Notes under the pieces: generated by a model
The model's database searches: none
What the model was told of the DNA's origin: nothing
What the model saw: only the letters and a program-made list of their open reading frames with translations
Source of the DNA: Streptomyces sp. SS1-1
GTDB taxonomy: Bacteria > Actinomycetota > Actinomycetes > Streptomycetales > Streptomycetaceae
DNA: 64,000 nucleotides
Direction: 5' to 3'
Assembly: GCF_008973465.1 (NCBI RefSeq)
Contig: NZ_WBXN01000004.1
Span: forward strand, 6,488,501-6,552,500
Shown: positions 7,841 to 16,770 of the stretch, piece after piece
Numbering within the stretch: position 1 is the stretch's first letter
How the letters are laid out: each line of letters starts with the position of its first letter
Position numbers and translations under genes: made by a program

Positions 7841-9091
7841 GTGCCATCCGATGCTACCCCGGACCCATACGCTGACCCACTGCGCTTCGGCCAGCGCGTA
7901 CAGATCCTCCGCGAACGCCGCGGCATGACCCGCGCCCAACTCGCCGACTTCATCGGCGTCTCACCCCACACCCTCAAGAAGATCGAGAACGGGCAGCAGC
8001 AGGCACCGGGCCTCGAGACCGTCATGCGTATCGCCGAAGCCCTCCGCGTCCGCGACCTCGCCGACCTCACCGGCCAACCCGACGCACACGTCGACCTCTT
8101 CGTCGGCCCCGGCCACCCGCGCCTCGCCGCAGTGAAGGCCGCCGTCGACAGCTTCGCGCTCACCACCAGCCTCGAGCCACCCCCGGTCGCACACCTCGAG
8201 GCCCGCCTCGCTCGAGCATGGGCCGCCCGCCACTCCGCACCGAACCACCGCGAGGTCATCGGCCGGCTCCTCCCGGACCTGATCCGCGACGCCCAGGCCC
8301 TCGTGCGGGCCGCGGACTCGAGCAGCGAACGCCGCCGCGCGCAGGCGCTCCTCGCCGAGGCGTACAGCCTCAGCCAGTTCTTCATCGCCTACCAGCCCGA
8401 CGCCGCCCTGCTGTGGCGCGTCGCGGAGCGCGGCATGGTCGCCGCCCAGGACTCCGGCGACCCGCATGCCATCGGCGTCGCCGCGTGGCTGCTCGCGCAG
8501 GCCCACCGCGACACCGGGCCCCGGCACTTCGACGCCGCCGACGCCATCAACCTCGAGGCCGTCCGCTTCCTCGAGCCACTCCTCCCCGACGCCGGCGACG
8601 ACGTCCTCGCTATCGCCGGGGCCCTCGAGTTCGAACTGGGTTACACCGCGGCCCGCCGCCGCGAGACCGGCACCGCCTGGCGGCACTGGGACAAGGCCAA
8701 CGACATGGCCTCGAGACTCCCCGGCGACTACTACCACCCCATCACCTCGTTCTCGCAGGCCATCATGGGCGCCCACGCCGTAACCGTCGCCGTCGAACTC
8801 CACCAGGGCGGGGAGTCCGTGCGCCAGGCCGCCCGCGCCGACGAGGTCGTCATCCCCTCGAGACCCCGCCGGGCCCGGCACCGCATCGAGGAGGCGCGCG
8901 GCTACCAGCTGGACGGGCAACCGGACGTGGCTATCGCCACGCTCGAGAAGGCCGCCCGGGCGGCGCCGGAGACGATCGCCTACAACGGGTACGCGCGGCG
9001 CATCATCCTCGAGGAGGTCGAGTCGAAGCAGGCGCAGCGTCGCCGGCGTGCGTCGGAGCTGGCGGTGCAGATCGGCATCCTGGCCGCGTGA
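7841..9091 (+). CDS. XRE-type HTH regulator with helical repeat sensor domain
   Basis: A 416-residue protein from the GTG at 7841 (AGAGAGGGGCGAG just upstream). Residues about 17-72 are a Cro/C1-type HTH (LRERRGMTRAQLADFIGVSP..LKKIENG). The rest is all-helical and TPR-like, as in the many Streptomyces XRE regulators that sense peptides or small molecules through a C-terminal helical repeat. The gene contains about a dozen CTCGAG sites, several created with the otherwise very rare Arg codon AGA or CGA, unlike any other gene here. The following gene is 91 bp downstream and may be co-regulated. It may be the regulatory gene of the integrated element or of a host locus at its border. Confidence 0.8.
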   Translation: MPSDATPDPYADPLRFGQRVQILRERRGMTRAQLADFIGVSPHTLKKIENGQQQAPGLETVMRIAEALRVRDLADLTGQPDAHVDLFVGPGHPRLAAVKAAVDSFALTTSLEPPPVAHLEARLARAWAARHSAPNHREVIGRLLPDLIRDAQALVRAADSSSERRRAQALLAEAYSLSQFFIAYQPDAALLWRVAERGMVAAQDSGDPHAIGVAAWLLAQAHRDTGPRHFDAADAINLEAVRFLEPLLPDAGDDVLAIAGALEFELGYTAARRRETGTAWRHWDKANDMASRLPGDYYHPITSFSQAIMGAHAVTVAVELHQGGESVRQAARADEVVIPSRPRRARHRIEEARGYQLDGQPDVAIATLEKAARAAPETIAYNGYARRIILEEVESKQAQRRRRASELAVQIGILAA

Positions 9092-9182
9092 GGGGAGGGG
9101 ACCGGATTCCGGTCCTCGCCCTGCTCGAGCCGCCCCTACGGTCGCGTGTGTGAGACGGAGCACGCACACAGGGGAGCAGGAC

Positions 9183-9782
9183 GTGAACGACGACCGCAAC
9201 GACGCCTTACCCGCCAGCACGCCGAAGGTCATCGTCCACCCGGCCGCAGACCGGCGGCTCGCCGCCACACACTGGCTGCTGTCGACGCTCCCCGCGGCCG
9301 GCCGGGACCGGGCGCGCACGGAGTGGGAGGACACCGGCGTCGCCCTCCTCCCGCTCGGCACACTCTTCTCCGCCGTCCGTATCCCCGGCCGCCTCGTCCG
9401 CGCCCTCACCGGGCCGTTGAGCCTGCCTGAGACGGACGCGGTCCTCGCGGAGGCGCTGCGCGGCGGCCCGGTCATCTGCGACCCGCACCGCCGCTCCTAC
9501 TACGCGCTCGTTCCCGCGTCGATGCCGCGTACCTGGCGGGACGCCGCCACCGAGTGGGATGAGGTCGACGTCGCCGTCCTCGGCCGCGACACCCTCCTCG
9601 GCGTACCGCGCCTGGACGCGACCGAGCCCGGCCCTGCGGTCTCGTCGTACTGGTCGGTGCCCATGGACTCGCCCGGCGCTCTGTGCGACCGGCTGGTGGT
9701 GGCCCGGTTCATCGCGGCGGGCCGGCATGTTCTGGATGCCGAGCCTGAGGGTTCTCCCGTGCAGTCGATACGGGAGGTGTGA
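9183..9782 (+). CDS. Conserved actinomycete protein of unknown function
   Basis: A 199-residue protein starting at GTG 9183 with a strong RBS (GGGGAGCAG). It has an alternating alpha/beta pattern, with the phrases GVALLPLGTLFSAVRIPGRL, GGPVICDPHRRSYYALVPAS and SSYWSVPMDSPGALC. Proteins of this style are commonly found beside XRE regulators in Streptomyces and have been likened to fragments of prim-pol-type domains, but I see no catalytic acidic triad and assign no activity. A stable hairpin lies 45 bp after the stop. Confidence 0.65.
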   Translation: MNDDRNDALPASTPKVIVHPAADRRLAATHWLLSTLPAAGRDRARTEWEDTGVALLPLGTLFSAVRIPGRLVRALTGPLSLPETDAVLAEALRGGPVICDPHRRSYYALVPASMPRTWRDAATEWDEVDVAVLGRDTLLGVPRLDATEPGPAVSSYWSVPMDSPGALCDRLVVARFIAAGRHVLDAEPEGSPVQSIREV

Positions 9783-9826
9783 GCGGGGCTGCCCCTGTTC
9801 CCCTCCGTCAGGTAGGGGCGGCCCTG

Positions 9827-9870
9827 GGGCCCGCTGCCGTTGCTGTTCCCCTGCGGCGCGGCAGCGGGCC
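9827..9870 (+). terminator. Stem-loop terminator candidate after the 9183-9782 gene
   Basis: GGCCCGCTGCCG pairs perfectly with CGGCAGCGGGCC (12 bp, loop about 19 nt). It lacks a T-run, as is usual for Streptomyces terminators. It lies between the unknown-function gene and the convergent small XRE gene. Confidence 0.5.
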
Positions 9871-9955
9871 TACCGCGTGGCGTGTGTGCGCCTGGCGTAA
9901 AGACGCCACGCATAAGCCTGTTCAGAGCGACCCGACGGGGTTGATCATCTACGGG

Positions 9956-10189
9956 TCAGCGGACCAGGTCAGCGAGGGGGACGTCGAGCGCATGCGCGAT
10001 ACGGATGAGGTGGTCGACGCCCGTGCTGTGGGTGCCCTGCTCGATCCGGTTGATGGTCTTCCGGTCGAGGTCGACGCGTTCGGCGAGCTGTTCCTGGCTC
10101 AGCTTCGCGGCGGTCCGGGCGGCGCGGATGTGGTCTCCGATCTCGCGACGGCGGGTGAGTACCCACTCGGGCAGGGGATCGGATGGCAC
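9956..10189 (-). CDS. Small XRE/Cro-C1-type repressor
   Basis: A 77-residue protein that is almost entirely an HTH_3 domain (residues about 17-73: IRAARTAAKLSQEQLAERV, then LDRKTINRIEQG, ending DVPLADLVR). It lacks an oligomerisation or peptidase domain, so it binds DNA as a simple dimer. A perfect palindrome (TGTACC-N6-GGTACA) lies 34 bp upstream of its ATG and is the natural operator for autoregulation. It may also control the small helical gene in the opposite direction. It may be an immunity/maintenance repressor of the integrated element. Confidence 0.8.
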   Translation of the reverse strand: MPSDPLPEWVLTRRREIGDHIRAARTAAKLSQEQLAERVDLDRKTINRIEQGTHSTGVDHLIRIAHALDVPLADLVR

Positions 10190-10222
10190 GCGTACACGCT
10201 GGCCGCCTCGTTGATCTTTGTC

Positions 10223-10240
10223 TGTACCGTCTGTGGTACA
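10223..10240. promoter_or_regulatory. Palindromic operator of the small XRE repressor
   Basis: TGTACC-GTCTGT-GGTACA is a perfect 6-bp inverted repeat with a 6-bp spacer in the region between the XRE gene and the opposite-strand gene at 10401. Its size and position are typical of a Cro/C1-family autoregulatory operator. Binding by this repressor is inferred. Confidence 0.55.
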
Positions 10241-10400
10241 TCTCGATGCCGATCACTAGCCTGACCGCAAGAGAGTGTCGAATAAAACGCTCGTTCGAGT
10301 GATCCCCGTTTTGACGCATTGCCTAATAGCAGTTCACCAGTCAACGATACTTGCATCCCCCACACGTCCAGCCCGGCGCACATCCAGCAGGTGGCACTAC

Positions 10401-10607
10401 ATGACCAACGAGCCGTCCCGCCCCCACGCGGAACCCCTCACCGACTCGCACCGAGCCCGCATCCAGTTCGCCCGCCAAGAACTCGAAGCCGCCCGCGCCG
10501 CCGACCTCGCGGGACTTGCGCCGGCCGGACTCATCTTCCAGATCGAACGGCTCCGCACCCGCCTCGACGACATCCTCTCCCTCGTCGAAGAGGTCATCCC
10601 CGAGTAG
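10401..10607 (+). CDS. Small helical coiled-coil protein, unknown
   Basis: A 68-residue protein from the ATG at 10401. It is almost wholly helical: an N-terminal polar region, then ARIQFARQELEAARAADLAG and a C-terminal heptad segment (IFQIERLRTRLDDILSLVEEV). Similar short proteins occur widely in Streptomyces beside XRE genes. The sequence upstream (GCAGGTGGCACTAC) gives only a weak RBS. A strong terminator follows 10 bp after the stop, supporting a real transcript. Function is unknown. Confidence 0.6.
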   Translation: MTNEPSRPHAEPLTDSHRARIQFARQELEAARAADLAGLAPAGLIFQIERLRTRLDDILSLVEEVIPE

Positions 10608-10617
10608 CCACCCGACA

Positions 10618-10661
10618 GGGCCGGGTCCGCCGCCACCCCCGTGCAGCGGACCCGGCCCTTT
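10618..10661 (+). terminator. Strong rho-independent-like terminator
   Basis: A perfect 13-bp stem (GGGCCGGGTCCGC / GCGGACCCGGCCC) with a 15-nt loop, followed by TTTCCT. It separates the small helical gene from the metalloprotease gene that converges on it. It is a convenient right boundary of the phage-like region. Confidence 0.75.
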
Positions 10662-10770
10662 CCTATGGCCGGACACCACCCCCCGGGGAGTGCCTAAGCG
10701 ACACTGTCCCCCGAAGGCGGCGTCCGGCCCCCATCCCCCGGCGCTGGACTGTGGGTGGTTCACCTATGGG

Positions 10771-11856
10771 TCACCAGCACATGACGGCCGTCTCGCCGGA
10801 TCCCCAGGTGGAGTACATACGGACCCGGACCACATAGTGGCGGCCCTTGACCAGACGGGTCCGCACCGTGGCGTTGTGTGGGGTGCCGCCGTCGTCGGTG
10901 CCCGCGAGATAGCGGGGGCGGCCGTCGCGTTCCTCGAAGAGCACGACGAGGGTGTCGGCGTCCCCGAAGGTGCCCACCGTGTACGTGCGCGTCTCCGGGG
11001 GCTCGATGGTGAAGTCCGCCTGGGTGCCGGGTGCGAGCCGCAGGGGCGCCGAGCGGAACGGCACCAGTACGCGGGGCTCGCGTACCGGGTCCGGCGGATA
11101 CCAGCGGCGGACGAAGTCCTTGTCGGCGGACGACAGCACACCCGGCGGGGTGAGGCCCGCGCGGAACTGCTCGGGCTCCAGGATCAGTCCCGCCGGGAAG
11201 GGGTACTCCATGATCGAATGAGGGTCCCAGACGGAGCCGTTGACCTCGTGCGCGTCCAGCTTGCGCAGGACGTTGAACCACGTCGTGTCCCGGCTCCAGA
11301 AGTTCGGTGGCCCCGCCAGGTCCGTGTACACCGCCTCGTCGTCCCAGTGGATCCCGGCGAACGGGCTCTGGTGCTCGTGCAGCATGCCCAGCGCGTGCCC
11401 GATCTCGTGCAGGGCCGTCCCGCGTTCGCCCGGCGCGGTCAGGTCCCAGCCGAAGTTCATGGTGCGCTCGTCGGAGCCGACCCGCAGCGCGTCCCGGCCG
11501 ACGGCGGACCAGGAGCCGTCGCCGCTCTGGAAGCCGATCCGCAGCTCCGCCTCCGATCGGTCGTCCACCTCCACGAACGACAGGCCGATCCCGAGGCCGC
11601 CCCACTCCTGGAAGCACTCGCGCACGACGTCCCGCTGCTCCTTGCCGCCCACCCACGACACCGCCCGCGTCCGGCCCGTGCCACGGTCGGCGATCACGGA
11701 CGTGTCGGTGTCCCGGTCGAAGAAGTGGTAGTGCAGGACGGTGCCGTTCACCCACATACGGTGCCCGGAGACCAGCGCGTGGAGCCGCCCGGCGGCCAGC
11801 CCCGGTGGGAAGGCCGGCGCCGACTGCTGCGCGAGGGAGCAGTAGCGAGCGGTCAT
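10771..11856 (-). CDS. Zinc metalloprotease (HExxHxxGxxH, M12/matrixin-like)
   Basis: A 361-residue protein. The ATG at 11856 was chosen over an upstream TTG. The zinc-binding motif HEIGHALGMLHEH lies at about residues 150-162 (ligands His150, His154, His160; catalytic Glu151). SIMEYPF downstream is the methionine-turn of metzincins. The extended H-E after the third His resembles astacins. The C-terminal third (from about 280) is a beta-rich PPC-like domain. No signal peptide is visible, which is unusual for a metzincin and suggests cytoplasmic action or non-classical export. It is divergent from a LuxR-type regulator gene with a 95-bp shared promoter region, so the two may be functionally linked. 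Confidence 0.8.
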   Translation of the reverse strand: MTARYCSLAQQSAPAFPPGLAAGRLHALVSGHRMWVNGTVLHYHFFDRDTDTSVIADRGTGRTRAVSWVGGKEQRDVVRECFQEWGGLGIGLSFVEVDDRSEAELRIGFQSGDGSWSAVGRDALRVGSDERTMNFGWDLTAPGERGTALHEIGHALGMLHEHQSPFAGIHWDDEAVYTDLAGPPNFWSRDTTWFNVLRKLDAHEVNGSVWDPHSIMEYPFPAGLILEPEQFRAGLTPPGVLSSADKDFVRRWYPPDPVREPRVLVPFRSAPLRLAPGTQADFTIEPPETRTYTVGTFGDADTLVVLFEERDGRPRYLAGTDDGGTPHNATVRTRLVKGRHYVVRVRMYSTWGSGETAVMCW

Positions 11857-11951
11857 GCCCCCAAGGGTGCCGTCGCGGCACCCCGGACGCCTGAGTCGGG
11901 GGCTACTCAAGTACCGGTGTATCAGATCTGAGTCACCGTGCTCCTAATGCC

Positions 11952-13742
11952 GTGACGAGCTACGAACGCGCGGCCAGGACCCTGGATCCGCCCTGGCCGT
12001 TCACCGGCAGGGAGAGCGAACTCGACGTCGTGCGCGCCTCCTTGGGCGCCGGCCGGGACGGCGTCGTCGTCACCGGGCCGGTCGGCTGCGGCAAGTCCCG
12101 GCTCGTCGCCGAGGCCACGCGCGGGACCGGGTGCGCCCGGGTGGCCGGCACTCCCGAGACCCGGCACATCCGCTTCGCCGCGTTCGCCCACCTCGTTCCC
12201 GGGACGGCCTCCCTGCACGACGCCTGCCGGCACCTGTCCGACGTACGGCTGCTCGTGGTCGACGACGCGCATCTGCTCGACGACGCCTCCGCCGCGCTCG
12301 TCCACCAACTGGCCGTGCACGGCCGGACTCGCCTCGTCGTCGTCACCGCCGAGGCCGCGCCCGCACCGGCCGCCATCTCCCGCCTCTGGACCGGCGACCT
12401 GCTGCCCCGCCTCACCCTGGGGCAGCTGTCCCGGGAGGACACCGCGCGCCTGCTGGCCGGCGCGCCCGGCGCCCCCGGCCTGGAGCCCCTCACCGTGAAC
12501 CGGCTGCACCACCTGTGCCAGGGCGACCTGCGGCTGCTGCGCGACCTGGTCGACGCCGTGCGCGAGCGCGGACTGCTCAGCCGCGTCGACGGCACCGACG
12601 GCTGGGCGTGGCGCGGCCCGCTGCCGGTCACCGCGACCGTACGCGAACGCACCGCCCGGCTCCTGGACCGGTCCTGCCCCGCGGAGCGCGAGACGCTGCA
12701 ACGCCTCGCGTTCGCCGAGCCGTTGCCCGTCGACCCGGAACGGGACGCGCTCGATCTGCGCGCGCTGGAGCACCTGGAGGCCGACGGCCTGGTCCGCGTC
12801 GACGACCGGGGCGCCGTCCGGCTCGCGCACCCCCTGCACGGCCCGGTCCTGCGGGCGACTGCGGGCCGGCTGCGGGCGCGCCGCCTGACCCGTGCGCCGG
12901 ACCGCTGCGGCCCCGCCCTGGAGGCCGAGCGGGCCGCGCTCCTCGGCCGGATCGAACGCGCGGACGTCCGGACCGTGGCCGCGCCGGTGGGGGAGTGGCT
13001 GGTCGCGCAGGGCGCACCGTTGCCCGCAGGATACGCGGCCGTACGGGCCCGCTACGCCCGTCTGCGGGGTGAGCTGCGGGAGGCCGCGGCCTGGGCGAGG
13101 GAGGGGCTGCGCGACGGCACCGGCGACGCCGCCTGCCACCGCGAACTGGCCCTCGCCACAGCACAGTCGGGCGACGCCCCGGCCGTGCCCACGATCACGG
13201 GTGGCCGCCCTCACGGGGGTGGGGCGGTCACCCGGCCGACGGCGGCGGAGGACGACGCGTACGACGCCGTCCGCCTCGGGCACCCCGGGCGGGCCGCCGG
13301 CCGCCTCACCGGGGTCTTCGCCGCGCACGCCGACGCCCTGGCACGCGGCGACGGCGACGCCCTGGACCGGGTGGCCGAACAACTCGGGGCGCGCGGCTTC
13401 CTGCTGTTCGCCGCCGAGGCGCACGCGCAAGCGGCCCGCGCACACCGCGACCCGCGCGCCGCCCGCACCTCCCGCACCCGCGCGGTCGCGCTGGCCCGCC
13501 GCTGCCAGGGCGCGCGGACGCCCGCGCTGTCCGGTCTGGCCCTCGGCGAACTCACCGCCCGGCAACGGCAGATCGTCGACCTGGCGGCCGTCGGCCTCAC
13601 CAACCGGGAGATCGCCGAGAAGCTCACCCTGTCCGTCCGGACCGTCGGCAACCACCTGTACAGCGCCTACGCCCGCCTCGGCGCGCCCGACCGGGGCGCC
13701 TTGCCCTGGCTGCTGTCGGCCCAGGGGGCGTGCTCGGCCTGA
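11952..13742 (+). CDS. LAL-type LuxR family ATPase regulator
   Basis: A 596-residue protein. It has an N-terminal AAA/STAND ATPase with P-loop GPVGCGKS (about residues 42-49) and Walker B LLVVDDAHLLDD (about 98-109). A long helical region follows, and the C-terminal LuxR HTH (about 535-590) contains LTARQRQIVDLAAVGLTNRE and IAEKLTLSVRTVGNHL. It is somewhat shorter than typical LALs (800-1000 aa) because the TPR-like middle is small. Such proteins activate nearby operons in response to a ligand. It starts at a GTG and is divergent from the metalloprotease gene, its most likely target. Two CTGAGTC repeats sit between them. Confidence 0.85.
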   Translation: MTSYERAARTLDPPWPFTGRESELDVVRASLGAGRDGVVVTGPVGCGKSRLVAEATRGTGCARVAGTPETRHIRFAAFAHLVPGTASLHDACRHLSDVRLLVVDDAHLLDDASAALVHQLAVHGRTRLVVVTAEAAPAPAAISRLWTGDLLPRLTLGQLSREDTARLLAGAPGAPGLEPLTVNRLHHLCQGDLRLLRDLVDAVRERGLLSRVDGTDGWAWRGPLPVTATVRERTARLLDRSCPAERETLQRLAFAEPLPVDPERDALDLRALEHLEADGLVRVDDRGAVRLAHPLHGPVLRATAGRLRARRLTRAPDRCGPALEAERAALLGRIERADVRTVAAPVGEWLVAQGAPLPAGYAAVRARYARLRGELREAAAWAREGLRDGTGDAACHRELALATAQSGDAPAVPTITGGRPHGGGAVTRPTAAEDDAYDAVRLGHPGRAAGRLTGVFAAHADALARGDGDALDRVAEQLGARGFLLFAAEAHAQAARAHRDPRAARTSRTRAVALARRCQGARTPALSGLALGELTARQRQIVDLAAVGLTNREIAEKLTLSVRTVGNHLYSAYARLGAPDRGALPWLLSAQGACSA

Positions 13743-14112
13743 GTGGGACCGCACGCCGGGACCGCCCCGGCCACCCGACCGCAGCGAACGCCCGGCCCGG
13801 TGCCCGGGGTGGGGCGCGTCCGGCCCCGTCGTCCGCGCGGTGGCTGGTGATCCGTACCGCCCCGAGGTGGCAGCGCTCGATCTGAACCCGAGCCGGGCAC
13901 CCGCCCTTCAGGCGCCCCGGAGCCGTGAACGCCGGCCCAGGCGCCTGCTCGGCGCGTGCCGGCCCCTCGCCCGCGTCGCCGTGACCCGTGCTGGCGGAGC
14001 CCAACGCCGCGCGCCCGGCCTGAAGTCCGTACCGTCCGGCCGTGGCTGTCGCCACCCCAACGGCACCCCTCGACCGCGCTCCGCTCCGTCCCTCAAGACT
14101 CCGCTCTGTCCC
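13743..14112. other. Gene-free convergent spacer
   Basis: The 370 bp between two convergent stops contain only short frames with poor codon character, and no recognisable gene or RNA. Several GC-rich hairpins are possible but none is a clear terminator. The right end holds two imperfect 20-bp tandem copies (14081-14120, 17 of 20 identical; unit CCGCTCCGTCCCTCAAG...) that run across the stop codon of the CHAT gene. Confidence 0.6.
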
Positions 14113-16719
14113 TCAAGCCGCCCCGAACGCCGTGAACGCCCACCCCGTCGCCCGGTGCAGGGCGTCGGCCGGGAGGGCGGACCTCGCGTCCCTCAGCGCC
14201 TCCGCCAGGGACAGGCCCGCGTCCAGGCCCTTGTGGAGGGCCAGCATCAGGGGCACCACCGCCGCGTCGTTCACGGGTGCGCTGCACGCCACCACGCCCG
14301 CCGTGCCCAGCGGCAGCAACGCCGTGACCAGGCCCAGCAGTTCGTCCGCGCCGACCGACGCGAAACGGGCCGTGTCGCAGCAGGACAGGATGATCCGGTA
14401 CGGGGAACGGGCCAGCCGTTCGAAGTCGTGGACGACGATCGGGCCGTCCGCCATCCGCAACGACGAGAACAGCGGGCTGTCGGCCCGGAACGCGCCGTGC
14501 GCCGCGATGTGCGCCAACTCGGCGCCGTCCAGCTCCTCCAGCACCCGCGGCACCCGCGCGTCGGCGTGTTCGAGGACGACCGCGCCGCCGTACCGGACGG
14601 CCAGGTGCGGCACCTCGGCGCCGCCCGTCGCCAGCCCCGGCCCGCGCACCAGCACATGCCGGCCCCGCGGCGGCGGCTCCGTCTCGCGGGCCCGCAGCCA
14701 GCTGCTCGCCGACGGCGACACGCTCACCACCCGCTCCCGCAGCGACGGCAGCAGCGCCCACGGCACCCGGTGCAGCCGGGCCGGCGGCACGACCACCACC
14801 GGTCCGTCGCCCAGCTGTGCCGCCGCGGGCCCCAGCAGCAGTTCCTCCAGACGCCGCCCGGCCGCCTCCACCACCGGCAGCCGCGCCTCCGCCCCCGGAT
14901 GCGCGAGCCGGCGCAGCCCGGCCTGGACGTGCTCGGCCTCCACCTCCGCCTCCGCCAGCAGCCCGGCCTCGTACCGGCGCACCCGCCCCTGCCCGCACAG
15001 CAGCACCTGGACCCGCCCGTCCAGCACGGCGAGCTCCACCAGCCGTACGTCGTCCGCGAGCCGGTCCAGCAGCCGGCCCGGGTCGAAGCGGTGCCCGTCG
15101 CCCGGGGCGTCACCCCGCATGTGCAGGGTCCGGGCGCGGATCTCCCGTTCCAGGCGCCGCTGTTCGCGTTCCAGCGCCGGTACCGGACGGGCGTCCATCC
15201 GGGCCGCCTCGGCCCGTGCCGCGATCTCCCGGAACGCCGTGAGGTCGCTCTGCAGCTGCGGGTCGGCCGGTGGTCTGGTCGGGGGCGCCGACAGGGCCGT
15301 CGCCCGCCAGCGCTCGCTCCACACCAGCAGCCGCCGCGGCCCCCCGCTCTCCAGGCTCGCCTGCTGCGCCAGCGCCGCCAGCTCCGCGCCCTGCGCGCTC
15401 GCCCGCGCCCGCAGCTCGGACGCGCCCAGCGTCATCCGGTGCGCGTCCAGCACGTCCAGGCCCCGCCGGCACGCCTCCAGCACCCCGCGCCCCGACCCGG
15501 CCGCCCGGGCCCGCAGCGCCTGCGCCGCCCAGCCCGTCATCCGGGCCAGCGGCGGCCCGCTGCGCCTGCTGCGGGCGGCCAGCGCCAGATGCCGTTCGGC
15601 GTCGGCGCGCCAGCCGAGACCGAGCGCGATCCGGCCCGCGAGCAGCGACGCCTCCGGTGCGGCGGGCGCGCCGAAGGAGGCCAGCCGCTCGGCGACCGCG
15701 GCCGTGTCGGCGACCAGCCGGCCCGAGCCGCGCCCGGCGGCCACCCGCGCCTCGATGAGCACCAGCCGGGCGTGCGCCTCCCACCAGGGCCGCCGCTGTC
15801 CCGTGAACAGCCGTACGGCCATGTCGGCGCGCGCGATCGCGGTGTGCGCGTCGCCCGCGAGCCGGGCCGCCGTCGCCGCCGCGAGCAGCAGTTCGGCCTT
15901 GCGGGTGGACTGGCCGCCGATGCGGTCGAGGACGGCGATCGCCGCGTCCGCCTCGGCGAGCGCCTCCGGTGCCAGACCGGCTGCCATCAGCACCTCGCAG
16001 CGCCGGATGCTGAGCATGAACGTCGGGGTGCCTAGCTTGGCGTAGCGCTCCTCGGCCTCGTCGAGGAGGCGCAGCGCCGCCGGTATGTCGCCGGACCGGA
16101 ACGCGGCGAGCCCCCGGCTCTCCACGGCGTCCGCCTTGTCGTGCTCCTGGCCGGTGGTGTCCCACAGTGTCTCGGCCGCCGTGAAGTCGGCGTCCGCGCG
16201 GTCCACCGCGCCGAGCGCCAGATGCACGGTCGCCCGCAGCGTCAGGGCCCGCGCCGTCCAGATGACGTCGTCGGCCTGCCGCAGCACCGGGATCGCCCGG
16301 CGGACGTCCTCCAGCGCCTCCCGGTGGTGCCCCAGCACCCAGCGGGCGTAGGCACGCCGGAACAGCACGCGGGCGCGCGGATGCCCGCTGACGCGCTCCA
16401 CCCCGCGCTCCAGCGCGGCCAGCCCCTGCTGCGTGCGCCCCGCGTGCACCAACGCCACCCCGAGCGTCGCCAGGACGTCGGCCTCCCGCTCGGCCGACTC
16501 CGCGCGGGCCGCGAGATCCCGGGCACGCCGCAGATGGTGCAGGGCGATCCGTATGTCGCCCCAGTCGCGCTGCCAGATGCCGATCACCTGATGGGCCACG
16601 GAGGCGCGCAACGGCGACGGATCGGCGTCGAGCACACCCTCCGCCCTCGCCAGCGCGTCGTTCGGGGCGGCGAACACCATCGGCAGCAGTTCGAGAACCG
16701 AGTCGCTTCCCGCTGTCAC
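14113..16719 (-). CDS. TPR-CHAT caspase-like protease
   Basis: An 868-residue protein from the GTG at 16719 (GGAG upstream; a TTG at 16773 and an ATG at 16680 are alternatives). About residues 40-500 are TPR-like helical repeats that would sense a partner or signal. The C-terminal 300 residues are a CHAT domain of the caspase/separase clan. The catalytic dyad is His741 (in HIAAHGAF) and Cys781 (in IILSCCDTA). This architecture is the same in outline as the TPR-CHAT protease Csx29 of type III-E CRISPR systems, though there is no CRISPR here. It is divergent from an intracellular subtilisin, sigma factor and small-protein operon. The likely role is proteolytic control of that module, which is inference. 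Confidence 0.87.
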   Translation of the reverse strand: MTAGSDSVLELLPMVFAAPNDALARAEGVLDADPSPLRASVAHQVIGIWQRDWGDIRIALHHLRRARDLAARAESAEREADVLATLGVALVHAGRTQQGLAALERGVERVSGHPRARVLFRRAYARWVLGHHREALEDVRRAIPVLRQADDVIWTARALTLRATVHLALGAVDRADADFTAAETLWDTTGQEHDKADAVESRGLAAFRSGDIPAALRLLDEAEERYAKLGTPTFMLSIRRCEVLMAAGLAPEALAEADAAIAVLDRIGGQSTRKAELLLAAATAARLAGDAHTAIARADMAVRLFTGQRRPWWEAHARLVLIEARVAAGRGSGRLVADTAAVAERLASFGAPAAPEASLLAGRIALGLGWRADAERHLALAARSRRSGPPLARMTGWAAQALRARAAGSGRGVLEACRRGLDVLDAHRMTLGASELRARASAQGAELAALAQQASLESGGPRRLLVWSERWRATALSAPPTRPPADPQLQSDLTAFREIAARAEAARMDARPVPALEREQRRLEREIRARTLHMRGDAPGDGHRFDPGRLLDRLADDVRLVELAVLDGRVQVLLCGQGRVRRYEAGLLAEAEVEAEHVQAGLRRLAHPGAEARLPVVEAAGRRLEELLLGPAAAQLGDGPVVVVPPARLHRVPWALLPSLRERVVSVSPSASSWLRARETEPPPRGRHVLVRGPGLATGGAEVPHLAVRYGGAVVLEHADARVPRVLEELDGAELAHIAAHGAFRADSPLFSSLRMADGPIVVHDFERLARSPYRIILSCCDTARFASVGADELLGLVTALLPLGTAGVVACSAPVNDAAVVPLMLALHKGLDAGLSLAEALRDARSALPADALHRATGWAFTAFGAA

Positions 16720-16770
16720 TCCACGGATGGTAGTTGCCCCGGAACCGTGCCACACGGTTTGTCGCTGTAT

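Noticed and set aside
10608..10770. A possible attachment site at the prophage border
   Set aside because: No integrase, tRNA or direct repeat copy is visible in the window, so an att site cannot be assigned.
12892..16035. A 1047-codon plus-strand frame across the LuxR and CHAT genes
   Set aside because: R/P-rich antisense and out-of-frame shadow; the true genes on either side have clear motifs.
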